From an uncultured Prevotellaceae bacterium (lineage in GTDB: Bacteria; Bacteroidota; Bacteroidia; Bacteroidales; Bacteroidaceae): a stretch of 38,356 nt of DNA. The translations under genes were made by a program, and so were the position numbers. Under the pieces are notes generated by a model, which saw only the letters and a list, made by a program, of their open reading frames with translations, made no database searches and had not been told where the DNA came from. The DNA is taken from the NCBI GenBank assembly GCA_946540735.1, contig CAMNIN010000038.1:1-38356 (forward strand). The letters run 5' to 3'. Shown here in pieces: positions 31,585-38,356 of this stretch (positions are counted from its first letter, which is position 1; each line of letters starts with the position of its first letter).

Positions 31585-32586
31585 TTAGTCGGCGCGGAGA
31601 GTGAAGCGTTTGAATGCCACCACCTTCAGCTCCTTGTCGGCAGCCTTCAGGTATGCAGCCACGTTCTCTTTGTTCTCAGCCTTGATATACTCCTGGTTGA
31701 CCAGGCAGTTCTCCTTGAAGAACTTAGCCATACGACCCTTAGCGATATTCTGGATCATCTGCTCGGGCAGGTTGGCAGCTTTCTCAGCAGCGGCGGTCAC
31801 TTTGATCTCGCGAGCCTTGGCAGCATCCTCCTCTGTGAGCCAGTTCTTAGCGATATTGGAGTTGATGTGGTCTTCGCTGTCCACGAGGTTGGGGTTGATG
31901 CCAGCCTTCTTGAGAGCGGCCTCCACAGCCTTCTCGATCTGCTCTTCCTTGGTCTTCTGGATAGCCACCTGGAGTTCATTGTCCTTCACAGCCTGAGGCA
32001 CGCTGTCCTCGTCGAGAGCGACGGGGTTCATGGAAGCCACCTGGAGAGTGATATTGTGGCCCTGCTCCTCGTAGTCCTTGTTGAGCTGCACGAGTGTGCA
32101 AAGCATGTTCTTGCCCTGATGGTTGTAGCTGTAGATGTTTTCTCCCTCGAGGTAGTTATAGCCATCGAGCTCCATTTTCTCACCAGTGATACCAGAGCGC
32201 TGTGTGACAGCGTCAGCAACTTTCTGACCGTCGGCCAGAGTGAGAGCGCTGACCTCCTCAATGGTCTTGCACTTGTTGGCGACGGCAGCGTCGAGGATGC
32301 TCTGGGTGAGAGCGATGAAATCGGCACCGTTGGCAACGAAGTCGGTCTCACACTTCAGTGCGATGATGGCGGCGAAGCCATTCTCCACCTTGACGAGCAC
32401 GCAACCGTTGGATGTCTCGCGGTCGCTGCGCTTGGCGGCGATAGCCAGTCCACGCTCACGGAGCAGGTCCTTGGCCTTGTCGAAGTCTCCCTCGGCCTCG
32501 GTGAGCGCCTTTTTGACGTCAGCCAGACCAGCACCAGTCATGGTGCGGAGCTTCTTGATATCTTCCATGTTTGGTTTGTAAGCCAT
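31585..32586 (-). CDS. tsf: Translation elongation factor Ts
   Basis: 333 residues, longer than the roughly 280 of E. coli, as is common in Bacteroidota. EF-Ts exchanges GDP on EF-Tu. The N-terminal UBA-like domain opens with IKKLRTMTGAGLADVKKALTEAEGDFDKA, and the nucleotide-exchange core follows with IIALKCETDFVANG (about 74-87), the TDFV motif that enters EF-Tu. It is the last gene of a ribosomal unit, 39 bp after rpsB. A long opposite-strand open frame here is a shadow. Confidence 0.97.
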   Translation of the reverse strand: MAYKPNMEDIKKLRTMTGAGLADVKKALTEAEGDFDKAKDLLRERGLAIAAKRSDRETSNGCVLVKVENGFAAIIALKCETDFVANGADFIALTQSILDAAVANKCKTIEEVSALTLADGQKVADAVTQRSGITGEKMELDGYNYLEGENIYSYNHQGKNMLCTLVQLNKDYEEQGHNITLQVASMNPVALDEDSVPQAVKDNELQVAIQKTKEEQIEKAVEAALKKAGINPNLVDSEDHINSNIAKNWLTEEDAAKAREIKVTAAAEKAANLPEQMIQNIAKGRMAKFFKENCLVNQEYIKAENKENVAAYLKAADKELKVVAFKRFTLRAD

Positions 32587-32625
32587 GATATATTTCCTTC
32601 AAATAAATGGTTTGACAAATGGTTA

Positions 32626-33483
32626 TTACTCAGCCTCGGGAGCCTCTGTGGCTTCAGCGGGAGCAGCTTCGGGAGCCTCAGCGGCGGGAGCGTCCTCAGC
32701 GGGAGCGTCCTTGCGAGCCCTGCGCTGGCGCTTGGGTTTGGCGTCAGCAGCCTCTTCGCTCTGCTCGGCGGCAGCTTTCTCATCAGCCTTCTCAGCCTTG
32801 CGCTCCTCCAGGCCCTCTGCGATAGCGGCGCAGCAAGCGGTGAGGATCACGTCGATGCTGTCCTTAGCATCATCGTTGGCGGGGATGACGAAGTCGATGT
32901 CATCGGGATTTGAGTTGGTGTCGACGATACCGAAGACAGGGATACCCAGGCGGATAGCCTCTTTCACGGCGATATTCTCTTTCATCACGTCGACCACGAA
33001 GAGAGCGGAGGGCAGACGGGTGAGGTCGACGATGGAGCCGAGGTTTTTCTCAAGTTTGGCGCGCTGGCGAGTCACCTGCAGGAGCTCACGCTTGGAGAGG
33101 TTGGAGAAAGTACCATCGCTGATCAGCTTGTCGATGGTGGCCATTTTCTTCACGGCCTTGCGGATGGTGGGGAAGTTGGTGAGCATACCGCCCGGCCAAC
33201 GCTCGATCACGTAAGGCATATTCACGCTTGCAGCCTTCTCGGCCACAATGCTCTTAGCTTGTTTTTTAGTAGCTACGAAGAGTACTTTCTTTCCAGACTT
33301 TGCGATTTGCTTGAGAGCTTCAGCAGCCTCGTCGATCTTAGCCACGGTTTTGTGGAGGTCGATGATGTGGATGCCATTACGCTCCATGAAGATATAGGGA
33401 GCCATGGCCGGATTCCATTTGCGGCGGAGGTGACCGAAGTGGCAGCCAGCCTCCAGCAACATATCAAAATTTGTTCTTGACAT
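32626..33483 (-). CDS. rpsB: 30S ribosomal protein S2
   Basis: 285 residues. The S2 core occupies about 1-230 (LLEAGCHFGHLRRKWNPAM, FVATKKQAKSIV, RWPGGMLTNFPTIRK, LPSALFVVDV, GIPVFGIVDTNSNPDDIDF). A C-terminal tail of about 55 residues rich in Ala, Glu and Pro follows (KPKRQRRARKDAPAEDAPAA and on), with a basic patch at its start. This tail is probably disordered and is seen in other Prevotella-like S2 proteins as I recall them. It follows rpsI after a 133-bp spacer. Confidence 0.98.
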   Translation of the reverse strand: MSRTNFDMLLEAGCHFGHLRRKWNPAMAPYIFMERNGIHIIDLHKTVAKIDEAAEALKQIAKSGKKVLFVATKKQAKSIVAEKAASVNMPYVIERWPGGMLTNFPTIRKAVKKMATIDKLISDGTFSNLSKRELLQVTRQRAKLEKNLGSIVDLTRLPSALFVVDVMKENIAVKEAIRLGIPVFGIVDTNSNPDDIDFVIPANDDAKDSIDVILTACCAAIAEGLEERKAEKADEKAAAEQSEEAADAKPKRQRRARKDAPAEDAPAAEAPEAAPAEATEAPEAE

Positions 33484-33616
33484 TTTGTGTGTTATTAATT
33501 TGTTTACTTTCCTTTTAGTTGTCTCTAACCAGCCAGCGGGTAATCATCGCCACGGCTATGCGGCCATGCGAGGAGTCTCGCCGGTTTGGATGCTAAACAT
33601 GTGGTATGTCTGCGTA
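33484..33616 (-). promoter_or_regulatory. rpsI-rpsB spacer with possible S2 leader structure
   Basis: A 133-bp gap, long for a ribosomal unit. On the minus strand the RNA has a small hairpin GCGAG-ACTC-CTCGC and further GC-rich complementarity (ggccgcatagccgtggc). No clear promoter or terminator is visible. It may be a site for feedback by S2, or simply spacer. Confidence 0.35.
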
Positions 33617-34003
33617 TTAACGCTTGCTGAACTGGAAGCGTGCGCGAGCTTTTGGACGTCCCGGCTTTTTGCGCTCCACGGCACGTGAGTCGCGTGTGAG
33701 GAATCCCTGGTCCTTGAGGGCTTTCTTGTCCTCGGCATTGATTTTCACCAGTGCGCGGGCGATAGCGAGGCGCAGTGCCTGGCTCTGTCCGGTGAAACCA
33801 CCACCGTCGAGGTTGACTTTCACGTCATATTTTTCAGCCACATTGAGCAGGTTGAGCGGCTGTTTGACCACATACTGCAGGATAGCTGATGGGAAATACT
33901 CATTGAGGTCTTTTTTATTGATGGTGATTTTTCCAGTACCCTCTTTGAGGTAAACGCGTGCCACGGCGCTCTTGCGGCGGCCAATTGCATTGATATATTC
34001 CAT
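33617..34003 (-). CDS. rpsI: 30S ribosomal protein S9
   Basis: 128 residues, the normal length. It opens EYINAIGRRKSAVARVYLKEGTGKI, has VNLDGGGFTGQSQALRLAIARAL in the middle, and ends KKPGRPKARARFQFSKR, the conserved Arg/Lys tail that reaches the P-site tRNA. It lies 8 bp after rplM, the usual pairing of L13 and S9. Confidence 0.98.
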   Translation of the reverse strand: MEYINAIGRRKSAVARVYLKEGTGKITINKKDLNEYFPSAILQYVVKQPLNLLNVAEKYDVKVNLDGGGFTGQSQALRLAIARALVKINAEDKKALKDQGFLTRDSRAVERKKPGRPKARARFQFSKR

Positions 34004-34011
34004 TCTCGTGA

Positions 34012-34473
34012 TTATTTATACTGGTTAATGTCGATTGCTTTGGGCTTCTGAGCCTCATGCTTGTGCTCTGTGCCCTCATAAATATAAAGGTTGTAGAGAA
34101 GGCTCCTTCCGAGAGGACCTTTGGGGAGCATACCCTTTACGGCATGGCGGATGATGCGCTCAGCGCCGTCTTTCTTCAGACGAAGCTTGGCGGGAGTCTC
34201 GAAGCGCTGTCCACCGGGATAGCCAGTATAACGAGTGTAGAGCTTGTCGGTCTCTTTCTTTCCTGTGAAGACCACCTTGTCGGCGTTGATGATGATCACG
34301 TTGTCTCCACAGTCGACATGGGGAGTGAAGGTGGGTTTGTATTTACCGCGGAGCAATTTAGCGACCTTGGAGCAGAGGCGTCCAACGACCTGTCCGCTTG
34401 CATCGATGACCACCCACTCTTTCTTGACCGTCTCCTTGTTCATGGAAATGGTCTTGTAACTTAAAGTGTTCAT
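34012..34473 (-). CDS. rplM: 50S ribosomal protein L13
   Basis: 153 residues. Typical stretches are EWVVIDASGQVVGRLCSKVAKLLRGK, FTPHVDCGDNVIIINADKVVFTGKK and MLPKGPLGRSLLYNLYIYEGTEHKHEAQKP. It is the first gene of rplM-rpsI-rpsB-tsf and is preceded by a long structured leader. The start at 34473 gives MNTLSYKTISMNKETVKKEW, the usual Bacteroidota N-terminus. Confidence 0.98.
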   Translation of the reverse strand: MNTLSYKTISMNKETVKKEWVVIDASGQVVGRLCSKVAKLLRGKYKPTFTPHVDCGDNVIIINADKVVFTGKKETDKLYTRYTGYPGGQRFETPAKLRLKKDGAERIIRHAVKGMLPKGPLGRSLLYNLYIYEGTEHKHEAQKPKAIDINQYK

Positions 34474-34625
34474 TTCAAATTTTAAATTTACTACTAAAAA
34501 ACAATTTTTACGTTTCTCGTGGAATGACGATTCACTAACCGCTGTGCCTGGCCAAAAGCACCGCTATTAACACGCCTTTCCTGGGGTTCTAAGTGTATCC
34601 CCGTAATAATCGGACTGCAAAGGTA
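34474..34625 (-). promoter_or_regulatory. Promoter and structured leader of rplM
   Basis: The -7 element TACCTTTG (34625 to 34618, minus strand) predicts a 5' leader of about 138 nt. On the minus strand the leader can form ggggatacacttagaacccc (four G-C pairs closing a 12-nt loop, about 34576-34595), gtgcttttggccaggcac, and gtgaatcgtcattccac, then an AT-rich stretch before the ATG. This is the size and place of ribosomal-protein leaders that bind the product of their own operon (L13 or S9); I cannot name the motif. No good -33 element is seen. Confidence 0.55.
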
Positions 34626-34720
34626 CTAATTTTATAAGGATTACGAGATGCTCAAAACCACAAATTATAAAACATTAACATTTTTAATGTTTTTTATATC
34701 TCTGTCACAGCCATACCAAA

Positions 34721-34755
34721 TCCCGGAGGACAGCAACAATGCCATCACTCCGGGA
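34721..34755 (-). terminator. Hairpin after the GntR gene
   Basis: Arms tcccggag (34721-34728) and ctccggga (34748-34755), a 19-nt loop. On the minus strand it follows the gntR stop by 24 bp; the T-run after it is short (tttgg), so termination may be weak. The region 34626-34720 is AT-rich with nothing else recognisable. Confidence 0.55.
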
Positions 34756-34779
34756 TAACAGAGAGTTTATGTAAAGTTA

Positions 34780-35133
34780 TCAGGTGTTTTTCCAAGCCTT
34801 CATCACATCTTCGATGTCAATGCCCAACAGACGCATGTTGCGGAAGAGTTCCGGGAGTTTCTGCTCCATGAACTCCCTACGGCGGGCATCCATGATTTTC
34901 TGCTTGGCCCCGGCCATGACGAAGTAGCCAAGTCCGCGTTTGTTGTAGATGATCTCGTCGCGGGCCAGTTGGTCATAGGCTTTCATGGCCGTGTTGGTAT
35001 TCACCTGCAGCAATACGGCGTATTCACGCACGCTGGGGATACGACCATCCTCCTGGTATTGACCGGAGATGATCTCATCGCAGAGGCGGTCGGCCATCTG
35101 GATGTATATGGCTTTGTCGTTGCTGAATGTCAT
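34780..35133 (-). CDS. GntR-family regulator, YtrA subfamily
   Basis: 117 residues from MTFSNDKAIYIQMADRL. The frame extends four codons further to 35145, but the ATG at 35131-35133 overlaps the stop of the permease gene as ATGA, and family members start just like this. The winged helix-turn-helix is clear: ADRLCDEIISGQYQEDGRIPSVREYAVLLQVNTNTAMKAYDQL, then IIYNKRGLGYFV. The C-terminal part is a short helical tail, as in YtrA proteins, which control linked ABC transporters. It closes the operon with the ATPase and two permeases, and the inverted repeat at the operon promoter (38182-38205) is its probable target, making the operon self-repressed. Confidence 0.92.
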   Translation of the reverse strand: MTFSNDKAIYIQMADRLCDEIISGQYQEDGRIPSVREYAVLLQVNTNTAMKAYDQLARDEIIYNKRGLGYFVMAGAKQKIMDARRREFMEQKLPELFRNMRLLGIDIEDVMKAWKNT

Positions 35134-35954
35134 ACGTTGGTCCATTTAGAGGTGATAAGCTGGAAACGGGTGAAAATGCGGTAGCTGAGCCAGAAGTGGA
35201 AGATAGCGAGGGCAGTCACGACCACCAACAGGCTATAGGCGATATAATCTTCCTGTCCTTTGGACACGCCATCGACGAGAAAAGTAAGGATCTCGCTCTT
35301 GAAAACGTTGGCAAGATAGCCCAGCAGCGTGGTTAAGGCGATCAGGAAGGTGGAAACGTAGACAAACGCTCCTTTTCTGAACCATGTACCACCGAGGACG
35401 TAGAGAGAGAGGACCCATAGCCAGATGGCACCCTTGAACAGGTAGCCAAAGAGGCTGCGCTTTGATACCGTTGCTATTCTCTCCATGAAGGTGTCTACGC
35501 CAAACAGCCACTCCTTGCCTTGGACACAGAAGACGATGTTGCGCAGCACGTCGCCCAACACATAAGCCAGGACGACACATACCGGCATGAGGATAACGGC
35601 GAAGAGGATGGCGGTGGTCCAGCGCTCCAGGTTGGTGGTCGGGAGGGTAAGGAAGGCGATGCGCTTCTGCTTGTTCTTCAGCATGGCAAACACGTTGGTG
35701 CAGACCACGAGGAGGGAGATGAACACCAGAAGGATGCACATGGAGTTGGCAAGTGCGACCGCTATCGTGTATGGACTGACCGGTTGCTGGTTTTCAACGG
35801 TCGCAACGTTGTGCATGGCCATAATGATCAGTCCCATCTGAATCAGGGTGGTTGCCAGCATGATGCCCAATAACCATTTCAGGCAATAACCGCGGTTCTC
35901 GCAGAAAAACCATTTGAAGGTGTTGCAGAATCTCTTGATATTGAATTTTTCCAT
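35130..35954 (-). CDS. ABC-2-type permease, second of a related pair
   Basis: 274 residues with about six predicted membrane helices. After the first cytoplasmic stretch comes KNKQKRIAFLTLPTTNLERWTTAILFAVI, where LPTTNLERW corresponds to LPASRLEKF of the upstream permease. The C-termini match too (IFHFWLSYRIFTRFQ against ILNFWLAFRLFSLRP). The two are therefore diverged duplicates that probably pair as the membrane part of the transporter driven by the ATPase encoded just before them. It overlaps the GntR gene by 4 bp and follows the first permease by 12 bp. The substrate is unknown; related systems are linked to cell-envelope stress. Confidence 0.82.
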   Translation of the reverse strand: MEKFNIKRFCNTFKWFFCENRGYCLKWLLGIMLATTLIQMGLIIMAMHNVATVENQQPVSPYTIAVALANSMCILLVFISLLVVCTNVFAMLKNKQKRIAFLTLPTTNLERWTTAILFAVILMPVCVVLAYVLGDVLRNIVFCVQGKEWLFGVDTFMERIATVSKRSLFGYLFKGAIWLWVLSLYVLGGTWFRKGAFVYVSTFLIALTTLLGYLANVFKSEILTFLVDGVSKGQEDYIAYSLLVVVTALAIFHFWLSYRIFTRFQLITSKWTNV

Positions 35955-35966
35955 TTTTTGCTGGAT

Positions 35967-36749
35967 TTAGAGTTTGTTGATGAACTTGCCAATCAATGGT
36001 CTGAGACTGAACAGGCGGAAAGCGAGCCAGAAGTTGAGTATGGTGAGTGCGATCAGCACGATGCTCAGGAGGATGCCCTGATGATGGACAAACTGCCAGC
36101 CGTTGGATATCAACATCATGGCGGCAATGTAGATGGCCAGGAGCACCACAGTGGTGAACACGAAGTTGAACTTGATATTGCGAACCAGATTGGCACCGAG
36201 CAGGTACATGGAGTTTACCCAGAAGGCCAAAATGATCAGCACGAAGAGTTCCAAGCCACTGAGGCTGCCAAAGAACGATGACACAGAGTTGAAAACGTCG
36301 GGGAGCACCCATCTGAGCGGTTCACGGTTGATGATGAATCCCACGAAGTGCTGCAGGAAATCAGCCACGAGCGCACCGACAGCGAAGATCACCAGTTGGA
36401 CAAAAATCGGGAGGAGAAAGCGGACGACGAATTTCTCAAGTCTGGAGGCCGGCAGCAGAATCAGTTCCCGGATGCCATCTTTCCACATGTAGTAGGAATA
36501 GAAGAAATAGGACCCTCCGGCGGCAGGAAGCGAGAAAAGCCAGGCAAGAACGCATACACGCGCCATCTGAACCCCATTTTGGCCATGACCGAGAAAATAA
36601 TCGAGGTTGATGATCTGGAAGAAAATGCACTCCATTATCACAACCATACCGAAGGCTTTGACGTTGTAGGGACGGTCGGTGGCCATTGACCAGCGCACCA
36701 GTTGTCCTATTCGGTGTAGATTGAAAGACTGACTCATGATTGTTGTCAT
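35967..36749 (-). CDS. ABC-2-type permease, first of a related pair
   Basis: 260 residues (256 if it starts at the second Met, 36737, MSQSFNLHRIGQL, which looks more like the family's beginning). About six membrane helices, with KDGIRELILLPASRLEKFVVRFLLPI near 90-115 carrying the LPAS-LEK motif common to Bacteroidota ABC-2 permeases. The ATG at 36749 follows the ATPase stop codon directly, with no gap. It is paired with the next gene as described there. Confidence 0.82.
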   Translation of the reverse strand: MTTIMSQSFNLHRIGQLVRWSMATDRPYNVKAFGMVVIMECIFFQIINLDYFLGHGQNGVQMARVCVLAWLFSLPAAGGSYFFYSYYMWKDGIRELILLPASRLEKFVVRFLLPIFVQLVIFAVGALVADFLQHFVGFIINREPLRWVLPDVFNSVSSFFGSLSGLELFVLIILAFWVNSMYLLGANLVRNIKFNFVFTTVVLLAIYIAAMMLISNGWQFVHHQGILLSIVLIALTILNFWLAFRLFSLRPLIGKFINKL

Positions 36750-37598
36750 TTAACGGTTGGAGGATTTGTGGGCATCAATTTTCACCTTGTCCAGAATCAC
36801 GGCATTGAAGAGCAGTTCCAGGTTGAGCGGTGTCTCGGGCATGTCGGGTGTGCGCGGAGAGATGACGGCATTGCCTTGCACGGAGGGCTCGCTGTAGAGC
36901 ACATCATCGGTGGCGGTGCCGGGAGTGCGGTATTCGAAGCTGTAACGCTCGCAGATGTCACCTACCGAGGCATCGAGCAGGAGCCGCTTCTGGTTGAGGA
37001 TGAGGATATGGTCGAGCAGCGACTCCACATCGTGCACCTGATGGGTGGAGATGATGAGCGTGCGGTCGTCGGTCATGTTGTTGGCCACCACGCGGCGGAA
37101 CTGCACCTTCGAGGGGATGTCTAGGCCGTTGGTCGGCTCGTCCATCAGCAGCAGACGTGTGCCGGCGGCCAGGGCGAAACTCATGAACACCTTCTTTTTC
37201 TGTCCCATGGAGAGTTCCTGCAGGGAGATGGAGGAAGGCAATTCGAAGTCGCTGAGGCAGCTCTCCAGTACCTCGCGGTTGAAATGGGGATAGAAAGGCT
37301 GGTTGATGCTGACATATTTGTCGAGAGTCATCGAGGGAAGGTCAAACTCCTCGGGCACGATGAACAATTCCTCATACATCTCGGGGCGGCGGTCAATGGA
37401 CTTCATGCCATCGACCATCACTGTACCTTTGCTGGGGCGCAGCAGACCGGAGATGAGATAGAGCAGTGTGCTCTTGCCCGTGCCGTTCTTACCCAACAAA
37501 CCGTAGATGTTGTTCTCTTTCAACTGCAGGCTGAAGTCAGAGAAGATCTGGTTTTTTGAACCTGCGTATCTGAAACTGATGTTTTTGATGTCTATCAT
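36750..37598 (-). CDS. ABC transporter ATP-binding protein
   Basis: 282 residues. Walker A is GKNGTGKS (about 36-43); the signature is LSMGQKKK (about 128-135), a variant of LSGGQ with M at the third place that is common in YtrB-like ATPases; Walker B is LLLMDEPTNGLD (about 149-160); and the switch His is in ISTHQVHD (about 184-191). A C-terminal extension of about 70 residues, rich in Pro and Thr (FEYRTPGTATDDVLYSEPSV), follows the domain and may contact the permeases. It lies between the DUF3836-like gene (58-bp gap) and the first permease (no gap). Confidence 0.9.
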   Translation of the reverse strand: MIDIKNISFRYAGSKNQIFSDFSLQLKENNIYGLLGKNGTGKSTLLYLISGLLRPSKGTVMVDGMKSIDRRPEMYEELFIVPEEFDLPSMTLDKYVSINQPFYPHFNREVLESCLSDFELPSSISLQELSMGQKKKVFMSFALAAGTRLLLMDEPTNGLDIPSKVQFRRVVANNMTDDRTLIISTHQVHDVESLLDHILILNQKRLLLDASVGDICERYSFEYRTPGTATDDVLYSEPSVQGNAVISPRTPDMPETPLNLELLFNAVILDKVKIDAHKSSNR

Positions 37599-37656
37599 TG
37601 TCGTATGTATTTATGGATTTGCATCTGTTTTTATTTATTCGTTGTGGTAAGCCGGC

Positions 37657-38142
37657 TTATTTCAGGGCGTCGGCCAACAGCAGTCCCTCGTAAGGATCCA
37701 GCACGCGCAGGTGGTCAACCGAATGGTAGGCGCCATCCTTGTCCAGACGGAGGAAGTTGACAGACTGGAGTTTGCCGTTGATACTTTGGTAAATGACTTT
37801 CTCATCAAAGGGCTTCCAGTTTTCGTTCCTGGTGCTCCACTCGCAGCGGGCCAGCTCATAGCAATCATCATTGTAGGTCAGCCTCAGTTTGTAGTCGGGA
37901 ACATATTGTCTGGTGTAGGGCTCCCAGCGGCAAACGGTTTTCTCGGTCAGGCGACCTTGCTCGTCGTAGTCATAGTGGCAAGCCAACTTCTCCTGAAGAC
38001 CTGCACCATTTTGGTTGAAGACGTAGATGGTCTCCACGACACCATCGTTGATGTCGGCATTGTAAAAATACTTGCTCTCGGCGTTCGTAATGACGTTCAT
38101 GTACATGCTCAGTACAGTGAAAATGGTGATGATCGTTTCCAT
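37657..38142 (-). CDS. Small exported protein, DUF3836-like
   Basis: 161 residues from METIITIFTVLSMYMNV; the frame stays open to 38181, adding 13 residues, but the shorter start gives a better signal-peptide-like N-terminus (cleavage near TNAES). The mature part, KYFYNADINDGVVETIYVFN, CHYDYDEQGRLTEKTVCRWEPY and LTYNDDCYELARCEWSTRNENW, has the repeated Y-D-x-x-x-R-L-T-E-K pattern I associate with DUF3836 of Bacteroides and Prevotella. Function is unknown. It is the first gene under the operator-covered promoter of the GntR/ABC operon, so it is probably induced together with the transporter and may help it at the envelope. Confidence 0.75.
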   Translation of the reverse strand: METIITIFTVLSMYMNVITNAESKYFYNADINDGVVETIYVFNQNGAGLQEKLACHYDYDEQGRLTEKTVCRWEPYTRQYVPDYKLRLTYNDDCYELARCEWSTRNENWKPFDEKVIYQSINGKLQSVNFLRLDKDGAYHSVDHLRVLDPYEGLLLADALK

Positions 38143-38181
38143 ATCGATGCGGTTTAGAATGGTTATTAATTCGAGTATCAT

Positions 38182-38205
38182 AGTGTACTACCTTAATAGT
38201 ACACT
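38182..38205. promoter_or_regulatory. Probable GntR (YtrA-type) operator
   Basis: Perfect 9-bp arms AGTGTACTA (38182-38190) and TAGTACACT (38197-38205) separated by 6 bp. It starts one base after the -7 element and covers the predicted transcription start near 38200, a position that would block transcription when bound. Confidence 0.8.
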
Positions 38206-38206
38206 G

Positions 38207-38238
38207 CAAAAGTATAGCAAATATCGATACCCTCCAAA
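38207..38238 (-). promoter_or_regulatory. Promoter of the DUF3836-ABC-GntR operon
   Basis: -33 TTTG (38238 to 38235) and -7 TACTTTTG (38214 to 38207) on the minus strand, 24 bp apart start to start. Both elements match the Bacteroidota consensus. Confidence 0.8.
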
Positions 38239-38356
38239 TTTTTGAGCAATTATTTTTCAGGAGACACCAAGATTTAACATTTGTTTACATATCAGCCGAG
38301 GATTGTAATTACTCAGCACCTAAGTAAGCATAGCCATTCGGGTGGATTTGCATTTG

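Noticed and set aside
31564..32913. 449-residue Leu/Ser-rich open frame across tsf and rpsB
   Set aside because: It spans two convincing genes and their spacer in antisense; the hydrophobic look comes from complementing Lys/Glu/Ala codons.

Overview
The window comes from a Bacteroidota chromosome, most likely Prevotellaceae. The evidence is a SusC/SusD starch locus, type IX secretion genes (porU, porV), lipoproteins with acidic residues after the lipid Cys, and promoters of the Bacteroidota form (-33 TTTG, -7 TAnnTTTG) in front of many genes. I found no tRNA, rRNA, transposase or CRISPR array.

Layout. 1-1290: a lone four-helix-bundle/suffix-domain gene held between two dense arrays of 8-10 bp CTAG-containing repeats, followed by an 87-bp inverted repeat. 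This is the least explained part of the window. 1297-13962: a starch/maltooligosaccharide locus. On the minus strand are lacI, an MFS sugar permease and a SemiSWEET; on the plus strand are susC-D-E-F, a terminator, and a separately transcribed GH13 amylase that ends in a type IX secretion sorting domain. Two near-identical LacI-type palindromes sit 61-62 bp from the -7 elements of lacI, susC and the amylase. 14054-15703: two small lipoproteins of unknown function, each with its own promoter and terminator. 15746-18320: nadK and an ABC exporter (minus). 18469-21162: a DJ-1/PfpI protein and recG (plus). 21394-22377: an M23/LysM peptidase with a structured leader. 22402-22546: four 38-39 bp palindromic repeats. 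22543-25098: a Lys/Thr-rich secreted protein and two glycosyltransferases (minus). 25244-25511: a probable non-coding RNA with a perfect inverted repeat over its promoter and a 90-nt stretch without cytosine. 25577-31478: fumarylacetoacetase-family gene, porU, porV, ispF (minus). 31585-34625: rplM-rpsI-rpsB-tsf with a long structured leader (minus). 34780-38238: an apparently self-regulated operon of a DUF3836-like protein, an ABC ATPase, two related permeases and a YtrA-type GntR regulator (minus).

How the genes fit together. SusC/D/E/F would capture starch at the surface. The amylase would be exported by its signal peptide and then across the outer membrane by the type IX system, part of which (PorU, PorV) is encoded about 13 kb away. 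The MFS permease, perhaps with SemiSWEET, would take sugars across the inner membrane, and LacI would control both arms from shared operators. No SusA-like periplasmic amylase, SusB-like glucosidase or SusR is present here. The longest gene-free stretches are 839-1296, 4028-4318, 14891-15238, 25099-25576 and 34474-34779, all described below. Apart from the start of the last promoter I saw nothing recognisable in 38239-38356.
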